Notes: generated by a model from the sequence alone, not told the origin. A DNA stretch of 64,000 nt from Globodera rostochiensis (GCA_018350325.1 JAEVLN010000020.1:1-64000), one strand, 5' to 3'. Positions 1-15,170 are shown, numbered from the stretch's first letter. Translations and numbers: made by a program.

Positions 1-300
1 ATACTGTACATGCAACACGCCTGGAAGACAAATGATGTACAAATTTCGGGTCTCCGTCATGGCTTTCCTGTCTCAAAACCATCCCACCACGAAAATCAAA
101 GGCAACTGAACGCTACGAGTTTAAATTGTATACAAACAATGAATAAAAATGAAATATTATAAAATTTTAAATATAATTTATAAATTGATTAAAAGCAAGA
201 TAATATGTAATAAAAATTTAATAATTTTTTAAAAACGCAAAAAATGTCGGAAAACTTATTTTTATATTTATATGTTTTGTTGATATGTAAATAAACAAAA
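1..300 (-). repeat. Left arm of a long inverted repeat, possibly exon-bearing
   Basis: Read on the minus strand, this stretch aligns with plus-strand 62540-62832. Both contain ATTCATTGTTTGTATACAAT, then TTTAAACTCGT, a diverged GC-richer block, and GTTGCATGTACA at the outer end (here at about 5-16). The AT-rich flank also aligns, with small indels, so the homology is not confined to a possible exon. The minus-strand block at about 1-108 follows an AG and is open in one frame to the window edge (ending RRVACTV), but the other copy has a stop in the matching frame. It could be a dispersed repeat or a paralogous gene fragment. The repeat may continue to the left of the window. Confidence 0.6.
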
Positions 301-834
301 TATTTTAATTTGAAATAATAAATTGAGATACAAATAAAGGAAATTTTTTGCAGAAAATCTTTTCTAAGCGCAAAACAAAAAATATAATGTATAAATTATA
401 ATAATACTGTAGCGATATTACTACATTTTGTTTAACAATGAATGTGTACGTCAATCAAAAAGCCTTTTAAATTCGAGTTCTAAAACGTTTCTTAAAAATA
501 AGATAAAAAAAAATTCAAAAATTTAAAAATATCAAAAGGTTTTAAAATGAAGGTGGTATAATATTGAAAAAGTACTTTTTATATACACTTTTTCAACAGA
601 CCAAAAGCAGTAAATTTTTTTATGTTTAAATTAAATTACGCAAAAAATTAGAAAAAGAATGCAGAAATGATCATTAGAATTGGCTAATTACCTTTTGTAA
701 TTAAAAGTTAATTTGTTTTTAATAAATAGAAAATTAAATTTAAATTTCTTTTTTGTATTGTAATAAATATTAATAAGAGATTTTCATTCAACATTTAGTT
801 TCAATTAATAATAAACAAAGTTTCTTATTGTATC
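301..834. other. AT-rich, no gene seen
   Basis: Low-complexity AT-rich sequence with frequent stops in all frames. I see no RNA gene, terminal repeats or coding signal. Confidence 0.6.
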
Positions 835-890
835 ATGTTTTGGTCGAGTTTTATTGTTACTGTGTCACTTGTATTCGCCATTGGCAAGAA
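835..890 (+). CDS. Candidate first exon encoding a signal peptide
   Basis: An ATG at 835 opens MFWSSFIVTVSLVFAIGK, a short N-terminus followed by a hydrophobic run that looks like a secretory signal peptide. The reading runs into GTATGAG at 891, a good splice-donor match. Read through without splicing, it stops after YETTA. No downstream exon can be assigned with confidence, because the following kilobases are very AT-rich. If real, it is the first coding exon of a secreted or membrane protein with a long first intron. A chance hydrophobic ORF is the main alternative, because T-rich DNA readily encodes F, V, L and I. Confidence 0.25.
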
Positions 891-3800
891 GTATGAGACA
901 ACAGCGTAATTATCATTTTTTTAAAATTTATTTAAGTTTTCAAACATTTAATATTAATATTGCCTACATTTATTTTTAAATTATCAAATTAATTTTATGT
1001 TTTTGATAGTTATTCTGTAATCCAATTTATTCTTTCAAAGAAAAATTTTCAAATAAATTTTAAAATAATTGTGGGATTTTGCTTTTATTAAGTCTGTGTG
1101 TGAATAACAATAAGAAAAATTTAATTACTTAGTAAATTTATTTAAAAACCATGCATTTATTCATAGTTTAAAAAAAGTTATTTAAATCTCGTCTGGATTT
1201 GATTTACAAAAGAATATACATTCTTTGCTAACATATTTGCCGAATCCCCTTCTCATACAAAAACATTTTTGTTTGAGTAACATTTTAAGCAAATTTTTTT
1301 AGGCTTTGATGATTTATTTTTTTGTAGATAATATTGGGTTGTTTATTTGTAATATATATAATTTATTTTAAATACACATAATAAAATGCAGCATTTTGGC
1401 CTTTGTGGTGGATGTTAAGACTTATTATAATTAAGGACTCATGGCGGGGATCACTAATTTTTAAGTATTTTTTTTTAAAGCTTAAAATATAATACAAATT
1501 TATGTCAAAATTATATTAACAAAAAGTTTGTTAAATCTTTAAATTTTCCCAAATTAATTGTAAATTAAAATTTATTTAATAAATTAAATTACTAAACAAT
1601 TTTCCAATTTGTCAAATATAATAGGATGAATAAATCTTTTTAATCATATTCGTATATTATGCATTTATACCGTAGATTACATTGTATTCCATTTTATTTA
1701 CTGATTTTATTAGTTGAATATTTAATCATTTTTTGCTCCTTTGGTTTTATGTTAATATTTTGTATTGTAAATTTTTTAATCATTTGATAAATATTATTAA
1801 TATCATTTACAACCTACACAATAAATTTTTCTTCGATTTTTAATTTAATGGGTCTTAAAGTATTTATTTTGCTAATTAATTATTTTCATATGTTGCTTGT
1901 GATTCATTTAAAAGGATTTTTCCTAAGATTAGAAGCCTGAATGATTCGGAATTATCCAATATTTCAAAATAATTTTCTGGGCAAAAAAGAATATTTTAAG
2001 TTGTATTGTCATCATAAATATTTAAAATTTATGAATTGCAACTATAAATATTAACCCTTTTTTATAAAATATAAAATAAATTAATGATAATTTTTTAATA
2101 CACATTTGTAAAGATAATATTACGCGTGATTCCGTCGCACAAACTAAACAACCTGCGCGTTTTTCGGGAAAGCGCTTGTAAATATAATAAATACTTATCA
2201 TTTTTAATCAACGCCACCAGGGTGTGTAAATCAAGCATTCACAAATATTTTTTTACAGTGTGCATTTACGAAAAATTTACTTATAGAAACTATGTTAAAC
2301 AGCGTATTTTATTCTGCATTTAAAATAAAGTGTAATAAATGTAAGATCTTGATTAATTTATTTTATTCTTTAAAATTTAAAGAAACAAATTAATAGAATG
2401 CTTGGTGCGTTTACTGTTAAACAAAATCTATTTAAAGCAGTCGGGCTTTTTTAAATAAACTCAGATTTAGTTTGCCCAAGAAAGTTTCTTACAACTTTTT
2501 TTGAATCATGATCACAAATCAAAGTGTGAATTGCAAACAGAGATGCTATGGGTTAATTGATATGCTGTCAGGAAAAGTTTGTTTGCATGTAATAATAAAA
2601 GTACAAATAAATAATAATTAATAAAAATTTTTGAACGTATTAAAAACATATGGCAAAAAACCCTTAAAAAAATTAAAAATGATTTAACAAAATTACAAAA
2701 AAAGAATTGCTGGCTTGGAGTCCCGCTTACATTTCCTGGCTTTCAAATTAAAACTGTTACACCTTAAAATAAACTTTTATTATACATATCTCAACATTCT
2801 GATTTATAAGTTTAGGTACAATGGGCAGATTCATAAAACGATTACTTCCTGATTGATGAAACATTAAAAATTTATCTAAATTAAAGACGACACTAGCAAG
2901 TTTTAAAAGAAAGCAGAATAAAATTTAAAAATAAATCCATCTTTTTCTTCAATGTTGAATTAGAATAAATTAGCTGAAAATATTAAACATATGTAATTTA
3001 TAATTTTATTGGCATTAATAACTTTAAAAAAATTAATTATGTAAATAATTAGTAAATAATTTTGACGAATCGAGGCAGCGGCCTATTTTAAAATCACATT
3101 TCACATTAGCTAATAGCCAGGTCAACAACCTAATAAATAAAAATAAAATAAAAAGCATAAGGAATGAAAAAATTCATTAAATTGAATGATAAATCAAATG
3201 AAATGAATGGTGCAAAAATATATAAAAATACGAATTAATTTAATTGATCTCTCAACGGCGAGGCAAAGAAGGCGGCATCTAAAGCTGTGAAATAATGACA
3301 ATCCATTTTAAGCTAGTCAAATTAAATTTCGTTTAATAATTAATTATAAAAAAATATAAAATAATTCCACAATTCAGTCGTCATGATGATGGAAGAAAGT
3401 TCCAACATAAAAATTATATAACTCATACTTTAATTAAAACTTTTTATTTAATTCATCATAAATTTCTAATTATACAAATAGCGACAAACTTTTTGTTAAA
3501 TCTACTTGGAATTATTTTTTTGAAATAATTAGCACGTTTCATAAAATCGATTATGTTATCTTAGTAAATATTTATTTATCTAAAATTAACAGACAACAAA
3601 GATTTAAAAAATGTTTAATAAAACACGTTGCTGAATTACAAATACGATGGCACTCGGCAATTGTTAATAAACTTTTTAATTAATAATATTGTTTATTTAT
3701 AACTAATAATGTAAAAATACAACAACGTTAACTTTTATTTTTCAAAAACTACATTTAAAGTTTTTACAATACATATTTATCAGAAAAAAAATTAATATTA

Positions 3801-5110
3801 AAACTTATTTAATTTAAAATTTATTCAACAAAAAAGCAAAACAACAGTAAAAAGCAAATTTATATATATTTACACAAATTATTATTTTATATACAAATAA
3901 AATTATTTTAATTTTGAAAGAAAACAAAGATAAATTAAAAAATCAATTAAAATAGTCAAATAAAATCTATGATAACTTGAAAATCTGATCTAATGGCACC
4001 GAATATCCAAACCTTCTGCGAACGGTCCAAAACAGATTTGACGTGCAACGATGCAAATATGATTTTATTTAAAATATTGTTACTTATAGGATTGTTACTA
4101 TAATTGCGTAATAAATATTTAAATTCTGAACTTTCAAAAATTATATTTTTGAAATTAATGAAAAACTTTAAAGCTCAAATCATTGATAAATTATAACCAC
4201 CAAATAAAAATAGAAGGCGAGAACCTAAACATTTTGCTCGCCGAGATTTTTTATATAATTTAAGCAATGAATAATAATAAGCGGCAATCGCCTTCACCGG
4301 AACAAGAAGAAGTACGAGCAGAACACGAGGTTTTGCACACATAACAACGAAGGGAAATAGCAATTAATATGGATTGTTACTATAATTTTTACATTTTTTT
4401 AAGTTGAGGTGTAGTTTGGAATGGAATGTCGTTAACAATCCCTGCCCGGGTTCACACGCCAGCAGCCGGTTTGTATAATTATCTCTGATTAGACAAAGCT
4501 GTCCCAGTTGTGAGCCTGCTCAAAAGCGTTCTAGCTATGAAAATTCTTTCGTTCAGCGTTGTTGCAATGAATAGGTTTTTATTGGTTTTGTATTGTTCTA
4601 AATTAAATATTAATCATCTTGTATTGTCACATTTAAATTTACAGAATCGTAGGCCATATCCACTGTTTTAGCTCGCTTAGCGAATTAATTAAGTTTTGGA
4701 CACATTTTTTTAATTTAATAATATAAGAAATTTTTTGTGTTGTTTTGATTTGAATATATTATCAGAGCAGGCATTTGTAATTGCTTTCACATTAATTCAA
4801 CTGAGATGAACTAAATTATAAAATAAAAGTTCCGGCGATAAAAAATAAATTATGTAAAAATATAAATACTTTGCTAACACAAATTAATATGGTAAATGAT
4901 TTCTCTCATGAAATTAAAAAAACAATACGATTTAAAAAATTGTCCAAAAACTATTAACACTAAGTCATTTTAAACGTTTTTCTTTGTCTGTAACCAACCA
5001 AATGTTTTTATTAATTTAAATTATATATTAGCATAAAACTATCTAAAAATTTATGTAATTAAACAATAGCTTTTTTACAAAATAAAATAATCAATAATAG
5101 AATCGGTCTG
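891..5110. other. AT-rich intergenic or intronic DNA
   Basis: About 4.2 kb of AT-rich sequence. The short open frames here (for example 2126-2323 plus and 4175-4363 minus) have low-complexity composition and no recognisable motif. Small GC-richer patches at about 3240-3300, 4000-4055 and 4435-4510 could be exons, but I cannot assign a frame. Confidence 0.5.
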
Positions 5111-5114
5111 TTTT

Positions 5115-5365
5115 TTAATAACATTTATTTAAATATTTTATATTAATTTATCAATGCATCGTTTAACTTGCCGAGTTGAATCTTTTTCCAGCAGCTTCTC
5201 GAGATGCTTTTAGGCATCGTTTGTCTTACTGTGTCCTTATTTTTATCCGCAACTTAATAAAATAAGTAATATTCGCTAAAACTAAGCATATAATTTATTT
5301 TATGTTTTAATATTTTTATTTTACTACTTTGTTTATTTATTTATCAATGCTTTGTTTAATTTTTG
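5115..5365 (+). repeat. Dispersed repeat R1, copy 1
   Basis: The segment TACTGTGTCCTTATTTTTAT at 5228, continuing through 'aacttaataa' and 'gcatataatt' to about 5310, recurs at 30948-31030 and 52580-52662. A flanking segment at 5120-5170 (ending CGTTTAACTTG) is also shared with 52700-52755, where it lies on the other side of the core. A related segment follows at 5310-5365. The changed order suggests a unit that was once tandem. No coding capacity or terminal structure is visible. Confidence 0.6.
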
Positions 5366-8300
5366 AACTATCATTTTATGAAAATGCTTTTGTTTTTCAA
5401 TTGTTTATTTTTAATTAGGTATCGAGTTTAAGCATTTAAAATTGCGTTCGCCTCAATAGATGTTTGGCCAGGGCAAGTGCTACCATGGTAAGTCCCATCT
5501 TAATATTGAACTCTATACAATTTTAAATAATATTTTAAGTTTTTGTTGTTTTTTTCTGAATTATGCGATGCTTTTAGTTTTACAATTCAATCTTAAATAT
5601 TTTTTTTAAGATGAATTATTATGCGGACCGAGTTATGCCATAACGTCTTCAATAAATATACCTTTTTAATTTTAAAATAAGTTTTTTTATAATACATTAA
5701 GAAGACAAGGTTGTGAATGCCAATATCAACTCCAAATCCGGGTTCAATGTTTTTTAATTTGTTTTTAAATGATTTTTTTGTCTAAATTAGCTAATTTGAA
5801 AGATTTCTTAGATATTCATTTTTATATTATTATACTGAACTTGGGATAATTTTCAAGTGTTTATCTCATTCTCTGAGCATATAAATTTACAGAAATATCA
5901 ATTAGAAATTCGGATCATTTTAAATTAAAATAATTTATTTTATAATATGCTAGACGCGAAAAGACCCATATTTTAGATGCAGCTTCAGTTAAGAATTTAT
6001 GTTCCTTCTTGTTTTTGGTTTGAGAAATTCAAAAAACAATTTTGTTTCAGCCTTTGCGAAATTCATCATTTATTTTTTAATTGTTTGGCACTTTTTATCA
6101 CCTTTTTAAATTAATTTTTTTCTATTAAAGAATAAATTTTTAAATATCTTTCACTTGAACATTATGTCCTTATTTCAGATCTGAAAATTTTTATTTATTT
6201 GGCTCTCGCACAAATTATGTAAAACAAAGCTAAGAAACTAAGCGAAATTAGGAAAATTTTATTATGTTTTATAAATCTAACTTTATAAAATTGAGTATAT
6301 GCTTATTAAATTAAATGTTTTTACAGCCGTCGGCAGCCCTTTGTTCTTTTCAGTAACAAAAAAATTTAATTAACGCATGGAACCAGCGCCACCTGCGCTC
6401 ATCTCATTGTGATTGTTGTTAGGCTATAGTTTCCCACTTGCTTCAGAATCCAAATTTATGTTTATAATTTTAAAATTATCGAGCATTTATTCATTAACAA
6501 AGCCTATGTAACCGCATCGAGTGTATGACGGGCGGAAATGGGTATTTTGAGCGCCTGAGACACAATATGAGAAGATAACGGCAATATTTATTATCAAATT
6601 ATTCTATGTGTTTTTATGTTTCTAAATAATTTCTTATGTTACTAAGAAATGAATAATATTTTATCAACTTGCTTTTTTAATAAGATTGGAATAATTTTAT
6701 GTGCTTTATCTTTCTTTCACAATCATGCACAATGCTTTACATATTTAAATAAATCCAATGGCATTTACATTATATTAGTTTTAACATTTTTGACGCTTTA
6801 ACGAACATTAATTTTGTCAATTAAAAACATTAAACTGCAGTAAAAATGAATTTTTATTAATTAAAGTGGAGAAGTTTGCTTTAAAAATGTTTCCGTAATT
6901 GCTTTAGTAGGGTTGTGCAAAGATAATTGCTTTTTTAACTGTTGGCATTGGACAAGGGCATTATTTAATATGAATCTGTTAATGATTGGGATTAACATAA
7001 TTTTTTGAATCTAGTCTTGCAATATAATACTGTAAATATTTTTTGTAGTTAAGATTACAAATTGGTTTATTAAACTACAATGAGTTTAAAAGATTGCTTA
7101 AAGTTACATTTTTTACAATTTAATTTGTTATTGCTATTTTTGTTTATTACAATTAGTAAATAACATTTTAGGTTTAAAGAGCATTTTTCAAAATTTTATT
7201 GTTATTTATGATTCTTTTTTATAATGTTCTATTTTTGGCTTTTTATTTTTATTCAATTTGGACTTTAGTTTCAAGATATCAACTTCGCATTCTCTCCGCG
7301 TATGTTTATATGTTAAATTAAAACCAGAAATTCATTTGGTGTTCTTCTCAATAATTATATCGTATAAAGATATATTTTTGTTAGAACAATTTATTGAACG
7401 GGGAAATATCTATTTAACAACTGCTAAAGGTATATTATAACTGGCGAATACATATTAATACTCACACTTGCTCTACATCCGCAATGAGCGGACGTCCCAC
7501 GCGTCTAAACTTTTTAGAACTGAACTTTATATAATTATTATGACTAATTGTTATTAATTATTTGAATTATAGTTCTTTTTCTAATAACTTTATATCTTTT
7601 GATTTGATCTTTTCTATTGTATTCCTTATTTTAATTATATTTAATAAGAAAACAAATATCAAGATAAAGTTAAAAGAAGCTCAAATTTTATTTTGAATTA
7701 ATTCAATATTTTAATTTGTTTGTTTGAATATTACTTTTATTACGCGGTCTTTCAATATTATGTTTATCCGGCATTTGTTACTTAAAGCCGTTTTTTTTCT
7801 TAATTTTCATAAAAACCCGCTTTATATTCACAATTTTTTATTTCTATCTACGAAAAAAAAAACATATTGCTTGCACTTACATTTTTTTAATAACCTCTTT
7901 AGCCATAAATGAATTTTTTCTTTATTAAATTGGTATTAAAATTTACACTCTATTTATTTTATAGAATAAATGCATTTTTGGTGTCGGTATAAAATAATTT
8001 GATTTAATTAGATCTTAACTCATGGAACATTGAGGACAGAATTTTGAGCCTCGATGTCGATTGACGTGATTGAAAAGCAAACTTTTTTAAAATTAATATT
8101 AATTTATTTATTTTTCATAATCATTCCGATTTTATAGTATAGGGAGGGACAGTCAGTGATTGTATCTGATTATGGAAAGATAATTTGATATAATTAATGA
8201 TTTAGTACATAGTTTTTAGATCATATTCTATTGCCGGCGCAAAACAATGCTAATGTTTTTAAATAATGCTTATTTAATTATATTTTTTTTAATTAACTTA

Positions 8301-8706
8301 TTGTCCATTAATTAAACTTATGAGAATTAAATTTACACTAATGCTTAAAATTTGTCAGCTTCTCACAGCCAAAAGTTTATTTAGGTATAATTTTGCAATC
8401 TTTATGTTTCGTTAGTTATAGATATATTTGTTTTTTAATATATTGTTCTAAATTCTATTATTTATAAATATTGTTTGTCGGACGTCCAATTAAAATTATT
8501 ATTTATTTGAATGATTGTTTTTTCTATAATTGTGATGCCGTGACTACTTTTTGATTCGTTAATAAATATTAATTAAAGTTATTTTCTCTTATTAAATGTG
8601 CCGGTTGCTAATTACGTAAAGACGAATATGTTTTAATTTGATTTTAACGTTTAAGTCAGGAATTTAATTTGAATTTAAATTATTTTCTTTTGTCTTTATG
8701 GTATAT
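5366..8706. other. AT-rich, no gene seen
   Basis: AT-rich DNA. Open frames at 7258-7440 and 7724-7912 are low complexity (rich in F, I, K, L and N) and show no motif. Small GC-richer patches at about 6370-6430 and 6510-6570 are exon-sized but unassignable. Confidence 0.5.
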
Positions 8707-9975
8707 ATTTTTTGAAGAAATAGTGCGAAAAAAGAGAGAGTCAGACGGCGAGAGTAATTTGAACACCAACGCACCCCATCTAAAATTTTTTTTAGTTTAT
8801 TTTTTTGAACATTTTATTTTTGAAGAAATAGTGTTATATAAAGAGAGAGTCAGACGGCGAGAGTAATTTGAACATCAACGCACGCCATCTAGAATTTTTT
8901 TTTAGTTTATTTTTGGAACATTTTATTTTTGAAGAAATAGTGTTATAAAAAGAGAGAGTCAGACGGTGAGAGTAATTTGAACATAAACGCACCCCATCTA
9001 AAATTTTTTTTAGTTTATTTTTTGGAACATTTTATTTTTGAAGAAATAGTGCGAAAAAAGAGAGAGTCAGACGGCGAGAGTAATTTGAACATAAACGCAC
9101 CCATCTAAAATTTTTTTTAGTTTATTTTTTGGAACATTTTATTTTTGAAGAAATAGTGCGAAAAAAGAGAGAGTCAGACGGCGAGAGTAATTTGAACACC
9201 AACGCCCCCCCCCCATCTAAAATTTTTTTTAGTTTATTTTTGGAACATTTTATTTTTGAAGAAATAGTGTTATAAAAAGAGACAGTCAGACGGCGAGAGT
9301 AATTTGAACATAAACGCACCCCATCTAGAATTTTTTTTTAGTTTATTTTTGGAACATTTTATTTTTGAAGAAATAGTGTTATAAAAAGAGAGAGTCATTC
9401 GGTGAGAGTAATTTGAACATAAACGCTCCCCATCTAAAATTTTTTTTAGTTTATTTTTGGAACATTTTATTTTTGAAGAAATAGTGTTATAAAAAGAGAG
9501 AGTCAGACGGCGAGAGTAATTTGAACATCAACGCACCCCATCTAAAATTTTTTTTAGTTTATTTTTGGAACATTTTATTTTTGAAGAAATAGTGTTATAA
9601 AAAGAGAGAGTCAGACGGCGAGAGTAATTTGAACATCAACGCACCCCATCTAAAATTTTTTTTAGTTTATTTTTGGAACATTTTATTTTTGAAGAAATAG
9701 TGCGAAAAAAGAGAGAGTCAGACGGCGAGAGTAATTTGAACATCATCGCACCCCATCTAAAATTTTTTTTAGTTTATTTTTGGAACATTTTATTTTTGAA
9801 GAAATAGTGTTATAAAAAGAGAGAGTCAGACGGCGAGAGTAATTTGAACATCAACGCACGCCATCTAGAATTTTTTTTTAGTTTATTTTTGGAACATTTT
9901 ATTTTTGAAGAAATAGTGTTATAAAAAGAGAGAGTCAGACGGTGAGAGTAATTTGAACATAAACGCACCCCATCT

Positions 9976-10050
9976 AAAAATTATTTTTGTTTAATTTTGA
10001 AAATTTTATTTTTAAGAAATAGTGTGCTAAAATGAGAGAGTCAAGACGGC
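9976..10050. repeat. Divergent satellite unit, copy 1
   Basis: Within the array this unit has AAAAATTATTTTTGTTTAAT in place of the usual T-rich block, then TAAGAAATAGTGTGCTAAAA and GTCAAGACGG with an extra A. The same set of changes recurs at 15171-15246 and 17651-17727. Confidence 0.9.
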
Positions 10051-13000
10051 GAGAGTAATTTGAACATAAACGCACCCCATCTAGAATTTTTTTTAGTTTA
10101 TTTTTTGGAACATTTTATTTTTGAAGAAATAGTGTTATAAAAAGAGAGAGTCAGACGGTGAGAGTAATTTGAACATAAACGCACCCCATCTAGAATTTTT
10201 TTTTAGTTTATTTTTGGAACATTTTATTTTTGAAGAAATAGTGCGAAAAAAGAGAGAGTCAGACGGCGAGAGTAATTTGAACATAAACGCACCTCATCTA
10301 GAATTTTTTTTTAATTTATTTTTGGAACATTTTATTTTTGAAGAAATAGTGCGAAAAAAAGAGAGAGTCAGACGGCGAGAGTAATTTGAACATAAACGCA
10401 CCCCATCTAAAATTTTTTTTAGTTTATTTTTGGAACATTTTATTTTCGAAGAAATAGTGTTATAAAAAGAGAGAGTCAGACGGCGAGAGTAATTTGAACA
10501 TCAACGCACCCCATCTAAAATTTTTTTTAGTTTATTTTTTGGAACATTTTATTTTTGAAGAAATAGTGTTATAAAAAGAGAGAGTCAGACGGTGAGAGTA
10601 ATTTGAACATAAACGCACCCCATCTAGAATTTTTTTTTAGTTTATTTTTGGAACATTTTATTTTTGAAGAAATAGTGCGAAAAAAGAGAGAGTCAGACGG
10701 CGAGAGTAATTTGAACATAAACGCACCCCATCTAGAATTTTTTTTAAATTTATTTTGGAACATTTTATTTTGAAGAAATAGTGCGAAAAAAGAGAGAGTC
10801 AGACGGCGAGAGTAATTTGAACATAAACGCACCCCATCTAAAATTTTTTTTAGTTTATTTTTGGAACATTTTATTTTCGAAGAAATAGTGTTATAAAAAG
10901 AGAGAGTCAGACGGCGAGAGTAATTTGAACATCAACGCACGCCATCTAGAATTTTTTTTTAGTTTATTTTTGGAACATTTTATTTTTGAAGAAATAGTGT
11001 TATAAAAAGAGAGAGTCAGACGGTGAGAGTAATTTGAACATAAACGCACCCCATCTAGAATTTTTTTTTAGTTTATTTTTGGAACATTTTATTTTTGAAG
11101 AAATAGTGTTATAAAAAGAGAGAGTCAGACGGTGAGAGTAATTTGAACATAAACGCACCCCATCTAGAATTTTTTTTAGTTTATTTTTGGAACATTTTAT
11201 TTTTGAAGAAATAGTGCGAAAAAAGAGAGAGTCAGACGGCGAGAGTAATTTGAACATAAACGCACCCCATCTAAAATTTTTTTTAGTTTATTTTTTGGAA
11301 CATTTTATTTTTGAAGAAATAGTGTTATAAAAAGAGAGAGTCAGACGGCGAGAGTAATTTGAACATAAACGCACCCCATCTAAAATTTTTTTTAGTTTAT
11401 TTTTTGGAACATTTTATTTTTGAAGAAATAGTGTTATAAAAAGAGAGAGTCAGACGGTGAGAGTAATTTGAACATAAACGCACCCCATCTAGAATTTTTT
11501 TTTAGTTTATTTTTGGAACATTTTATTTTTGAAGAAATAGTGCGAAAAAAGAGAGAGTCAGACGGCGAGAGTAATTTGAACATAAACGCACCCCATCTAG
11601 AATTTTTTTTAATTTATTTTTGGAACATTTTATTTTTGAAGAAATAGTGCGAAAAAAGAGAGAGTCAGACGGCGAGAGTAATTTGAACATAAACGCACCC
11701 CATCTAAAATTTTTTTTAGTTTATTTTTTGGAACATTTTATTTTCGAAGAAATAGTGTTATAAAAAGAGAGAGTCAGACGGCGAGAGTAATTTGAACATC
11801 AACGCACCCCATCTAAAATTTTTTTAAGTTTATTTTTGGAACATTTTATTTTTGAAGAAATAGTGTTATAAAAAGAGAGAGTCAGACGGTGAGAGTAATT
11901 TGAACATAAACGCACCCCATCTAGAATTTTTTTTTAGTTTATTTTTGGAACATTTTATTTTTGAAGAAATAGTGTTATAAAAAGAGAGAGTCAGACGGTG
12001 AGAGTAATTTGAACATAAACGCACCCCATCTAGAATTTTTTTTTAGTTTATTTTTGGAACATTTTATTTTTGAAGAAATAGTGCGAAAAAAGAGAGAGTC
12101 AGACGGCGAGAGTAATTTGAACATAAACGCACCCCATCTAAAATTTTTTTTAGTTTATTTTTGGAACATTTTATTTTGAAGAAATAGTGTTATAAAAAGA
12201 GAGAGTCAGACGGCGAGAGTAATTTGAACATAAACGCACCCCATCTAGAATTTTTTTTAGTTTATTTTTGGAACATTTATTTTTGAAGAAATAGTGTTAT
12301 AAAAAGAGAGAGTCAGACGGTGAGAGTAATTTGAACATAAACGCACCCCATCTAGAATTTTTTTTTAGTTTATTTTTGGAACATTTTATTTTTGAAGAAA
12401 TAGTGCGAAAAAAGAGAGAGTCAGACGGCGAGAGTAATTTGAACATAAACGCACCCCATCTAGAATTTTTTTTAGTTTATTTTTGGAACATTTTATTTTG
12501 AAGAAATAGTGCGAAAAAAGAGAGAGTCAGACGGCGAGAGTAATTTGAACATAAACGCACCCCATCTAAAATTTTTTTTAGTTTATTTTTTGGAACATTT
12601 TATTTTTGAAGAAATAGTGTTATAAAAAGAGAGAGTCAGACGGCGAGAGTAATTTGAACATAAACGCACCCCATCTAAAATTTTTTTTAGTTTATTTTTT
12701 GGAACATTTTATTTTCGAAGAAATAGTGTTATAAAAAGAGAGAGTCAGACGGCGAGAGTAATTTGAACATCAACGCACGCCATCTAGAATTTTTTTTTAG
12801 TTTATTTTTGGAACATTTTATTTTTGAAGAAATAGTGTTATAAAAAGAGAGAGTCAGACGGCGAGAGTAATTTGAACATAAACGCACCCCATCTAGAATT
12901 TTTTTTAAATTTATTTTTGGAACATTTTATTTTTGAAGAAATAGTGCGAAAAAAGAGAGAGTCAGACGGCGAGAGTAATTTGAACATAAACGCACCCCAT

Positions 13001-15170
13001 CTAAAATTTTTTTAGTTTATTTTTTGGAACATTTTATTTTCGAAGAAATAGTGTTATAAAAAGAGAGAGTCAGACGGCGAGAGTAATTTGAACATCAACA
13101 CACCCCATCTAGAATTTTTTTTTAGTTTATTTTTGGAACATTTTATTTTTGAAGAAATAGTGTTATAAAAAGAGAGAGTCAGACGGTGAGAGTAATTTGA
13201 ACATAAACGCACCCCATCTAAAATTTTTTTTAGTTTATTTTTGGAACATTTTATTTTTGAAGAAATAGTGTTATAAAAAGAGAGAGTCAGACGGCGAGAG
13301 TAATTTGAACATCAACGCACCCCATCTAAAATTTTTTTAAGTTTATTTTTGGAACATTTTATTTTTGAAGAAATAGTGTTATAAAAAGAGAGAGTCAGAC
13401 GGCGAGAGTAATTTGAACATCAACGCACGCCATCTAAAATTTTTTTTTAGTTTATTTTTGGAACATTTTATTTTTGAAGAAATAGTGTTATAAAAAGAGA
13501 GAGTCAGACGGTGAGAGTAATTTGAACATAACGCACGCCATCTAGAATTTTTTTTTAGTTTATTTTTGGAACATTTTATTTTTGAAGAAATAGTGTTATA
13601 AAAAGAGAGAGTCAGACGGTGAGAGTAATTTGAACATAAACGCACCCCATCTAGAATTTTTTTTTAGTTTATTTTTGGAACATTTTATTTTTGAAGAAAT
13701 AGTGTTATAAAAAGAGAGAGTCAGACGGTGAGAGTAATTTGAACATAAACGCACCCCATCTAGAATTTTTTTTTAGTTTATTTTTGGAACATTTTATTTT
13801 TGAAGAAATAGTGCGAAAAAAGAGAGAGTCAGACGGCGAGAGTAATTTGAACATAAACGCACCCCATCTAAAATTTTTTTTAGTTTATTTTTTGGAACAT
13901 TTTATTTTTGAAGAAATAGTGTTATAAAAAGAGAGAGTCAGACGGTGAGAGTAATTTGAACATAAACGCACCCCATCTAGAATTTTTTTTTAGTTTATTT
14001 TTGGAACATTTTATTTTTGAAGAAATAGTGCGAAAAAAGAGAGAGTCAGACGGCGAGAGTAATTTGAACATAAACGCACCCCATCTAGAATTTTTTTTTA
14101 ATTTATTTTTGGAACATTTTATTTTTGAAGAAATAGTGCGAAAAAAGAGAGAGTCAGACGGCGAGAGTAATTTGAACATAAACGCACCCCATCTAAAATT
14201 TTTTTTAGTTTATTTTTTGGAACATTTTATTTTCGAAGAAATAGTGTTATAAAAAGAGAGAGTCAGACGGCGAGAGTAATTTGAACATAAACGCACCCCA
14301 TCTAAAATTTTTTTTAGTTTATTTTTTGGAACATTTTATTTTCGAAGAAATAGTGTTATAAAAAGAGAGAGTCAGACGGCGAGAGTAATTTGAACATCAA
14401 CGCACGCCATCTAGAATTTTTTTTTAGTTTATTTTTGGAACATTTTATTTTTGAAGAAATAGTGTTATAAAAAGAGAGAGTCAGACGGCGAGAGTAATTT
14501 GAACATAAACGCACCCCATCTAGAATTTTTTTTAAATTTATTTTTGGAACATTTTATTTTTGAAGAAATAGTGCGAAAAAAGAGAGAGTCAGACGGCGAG
14601 AGTAATTTGAACATAAACGCACCCCATCTAAAATTTTTTTTAGTTTATTTTTTGGAACATTTTATTTTCGAAGAAATAGTGTTATAAAAAGAGAGAGTCA
14701 GACGGCGAGAGTAATTTGAACATCAACACACCCCATCTAGAATTTTTTTTTAGTTTATTTTTGGAACATTTTATTTTTGAAGAAATAGTGTTATAAAAAG
14801 AGAGAGTCAGACGGTGAGAGTAATTTGAACATAAACGCACCCCATCTAAAATTTTTTTTAGTTTATTTTTGGAACATTTTATTTTTGAAGAAATAGTGTT
14901 ATAAAAAGAGAGAGTCAGACGGCGAGAGTAATTTGAACATCAACGCACCCCATCTAAAATTTTTTTAAGTTTATTTTTGGAACATTTTATTTTTGAAGAA
15001 ATAGTGTTATAAAAAGAGAGAGTCAGACGGCGAGAGTAATTTGAACATCAACGCACGCCATCTAAAATTTTTTTTTAGTTTATTTTTGGAACATTTTATT
15101 TTTGAAGAAATAGTGTTATAAAAAGAGAGAGTCAGACGGTGAGAGTAATTTGAACATAACGCATCCCATC

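Noticed and set aside
2126..7912. Small open frames in AT-rich DNA as genes
   Set aside because: Composition is what the base content predicts (F, I, K, L, N, Y rich), with no motif, splice support or conservation visible.
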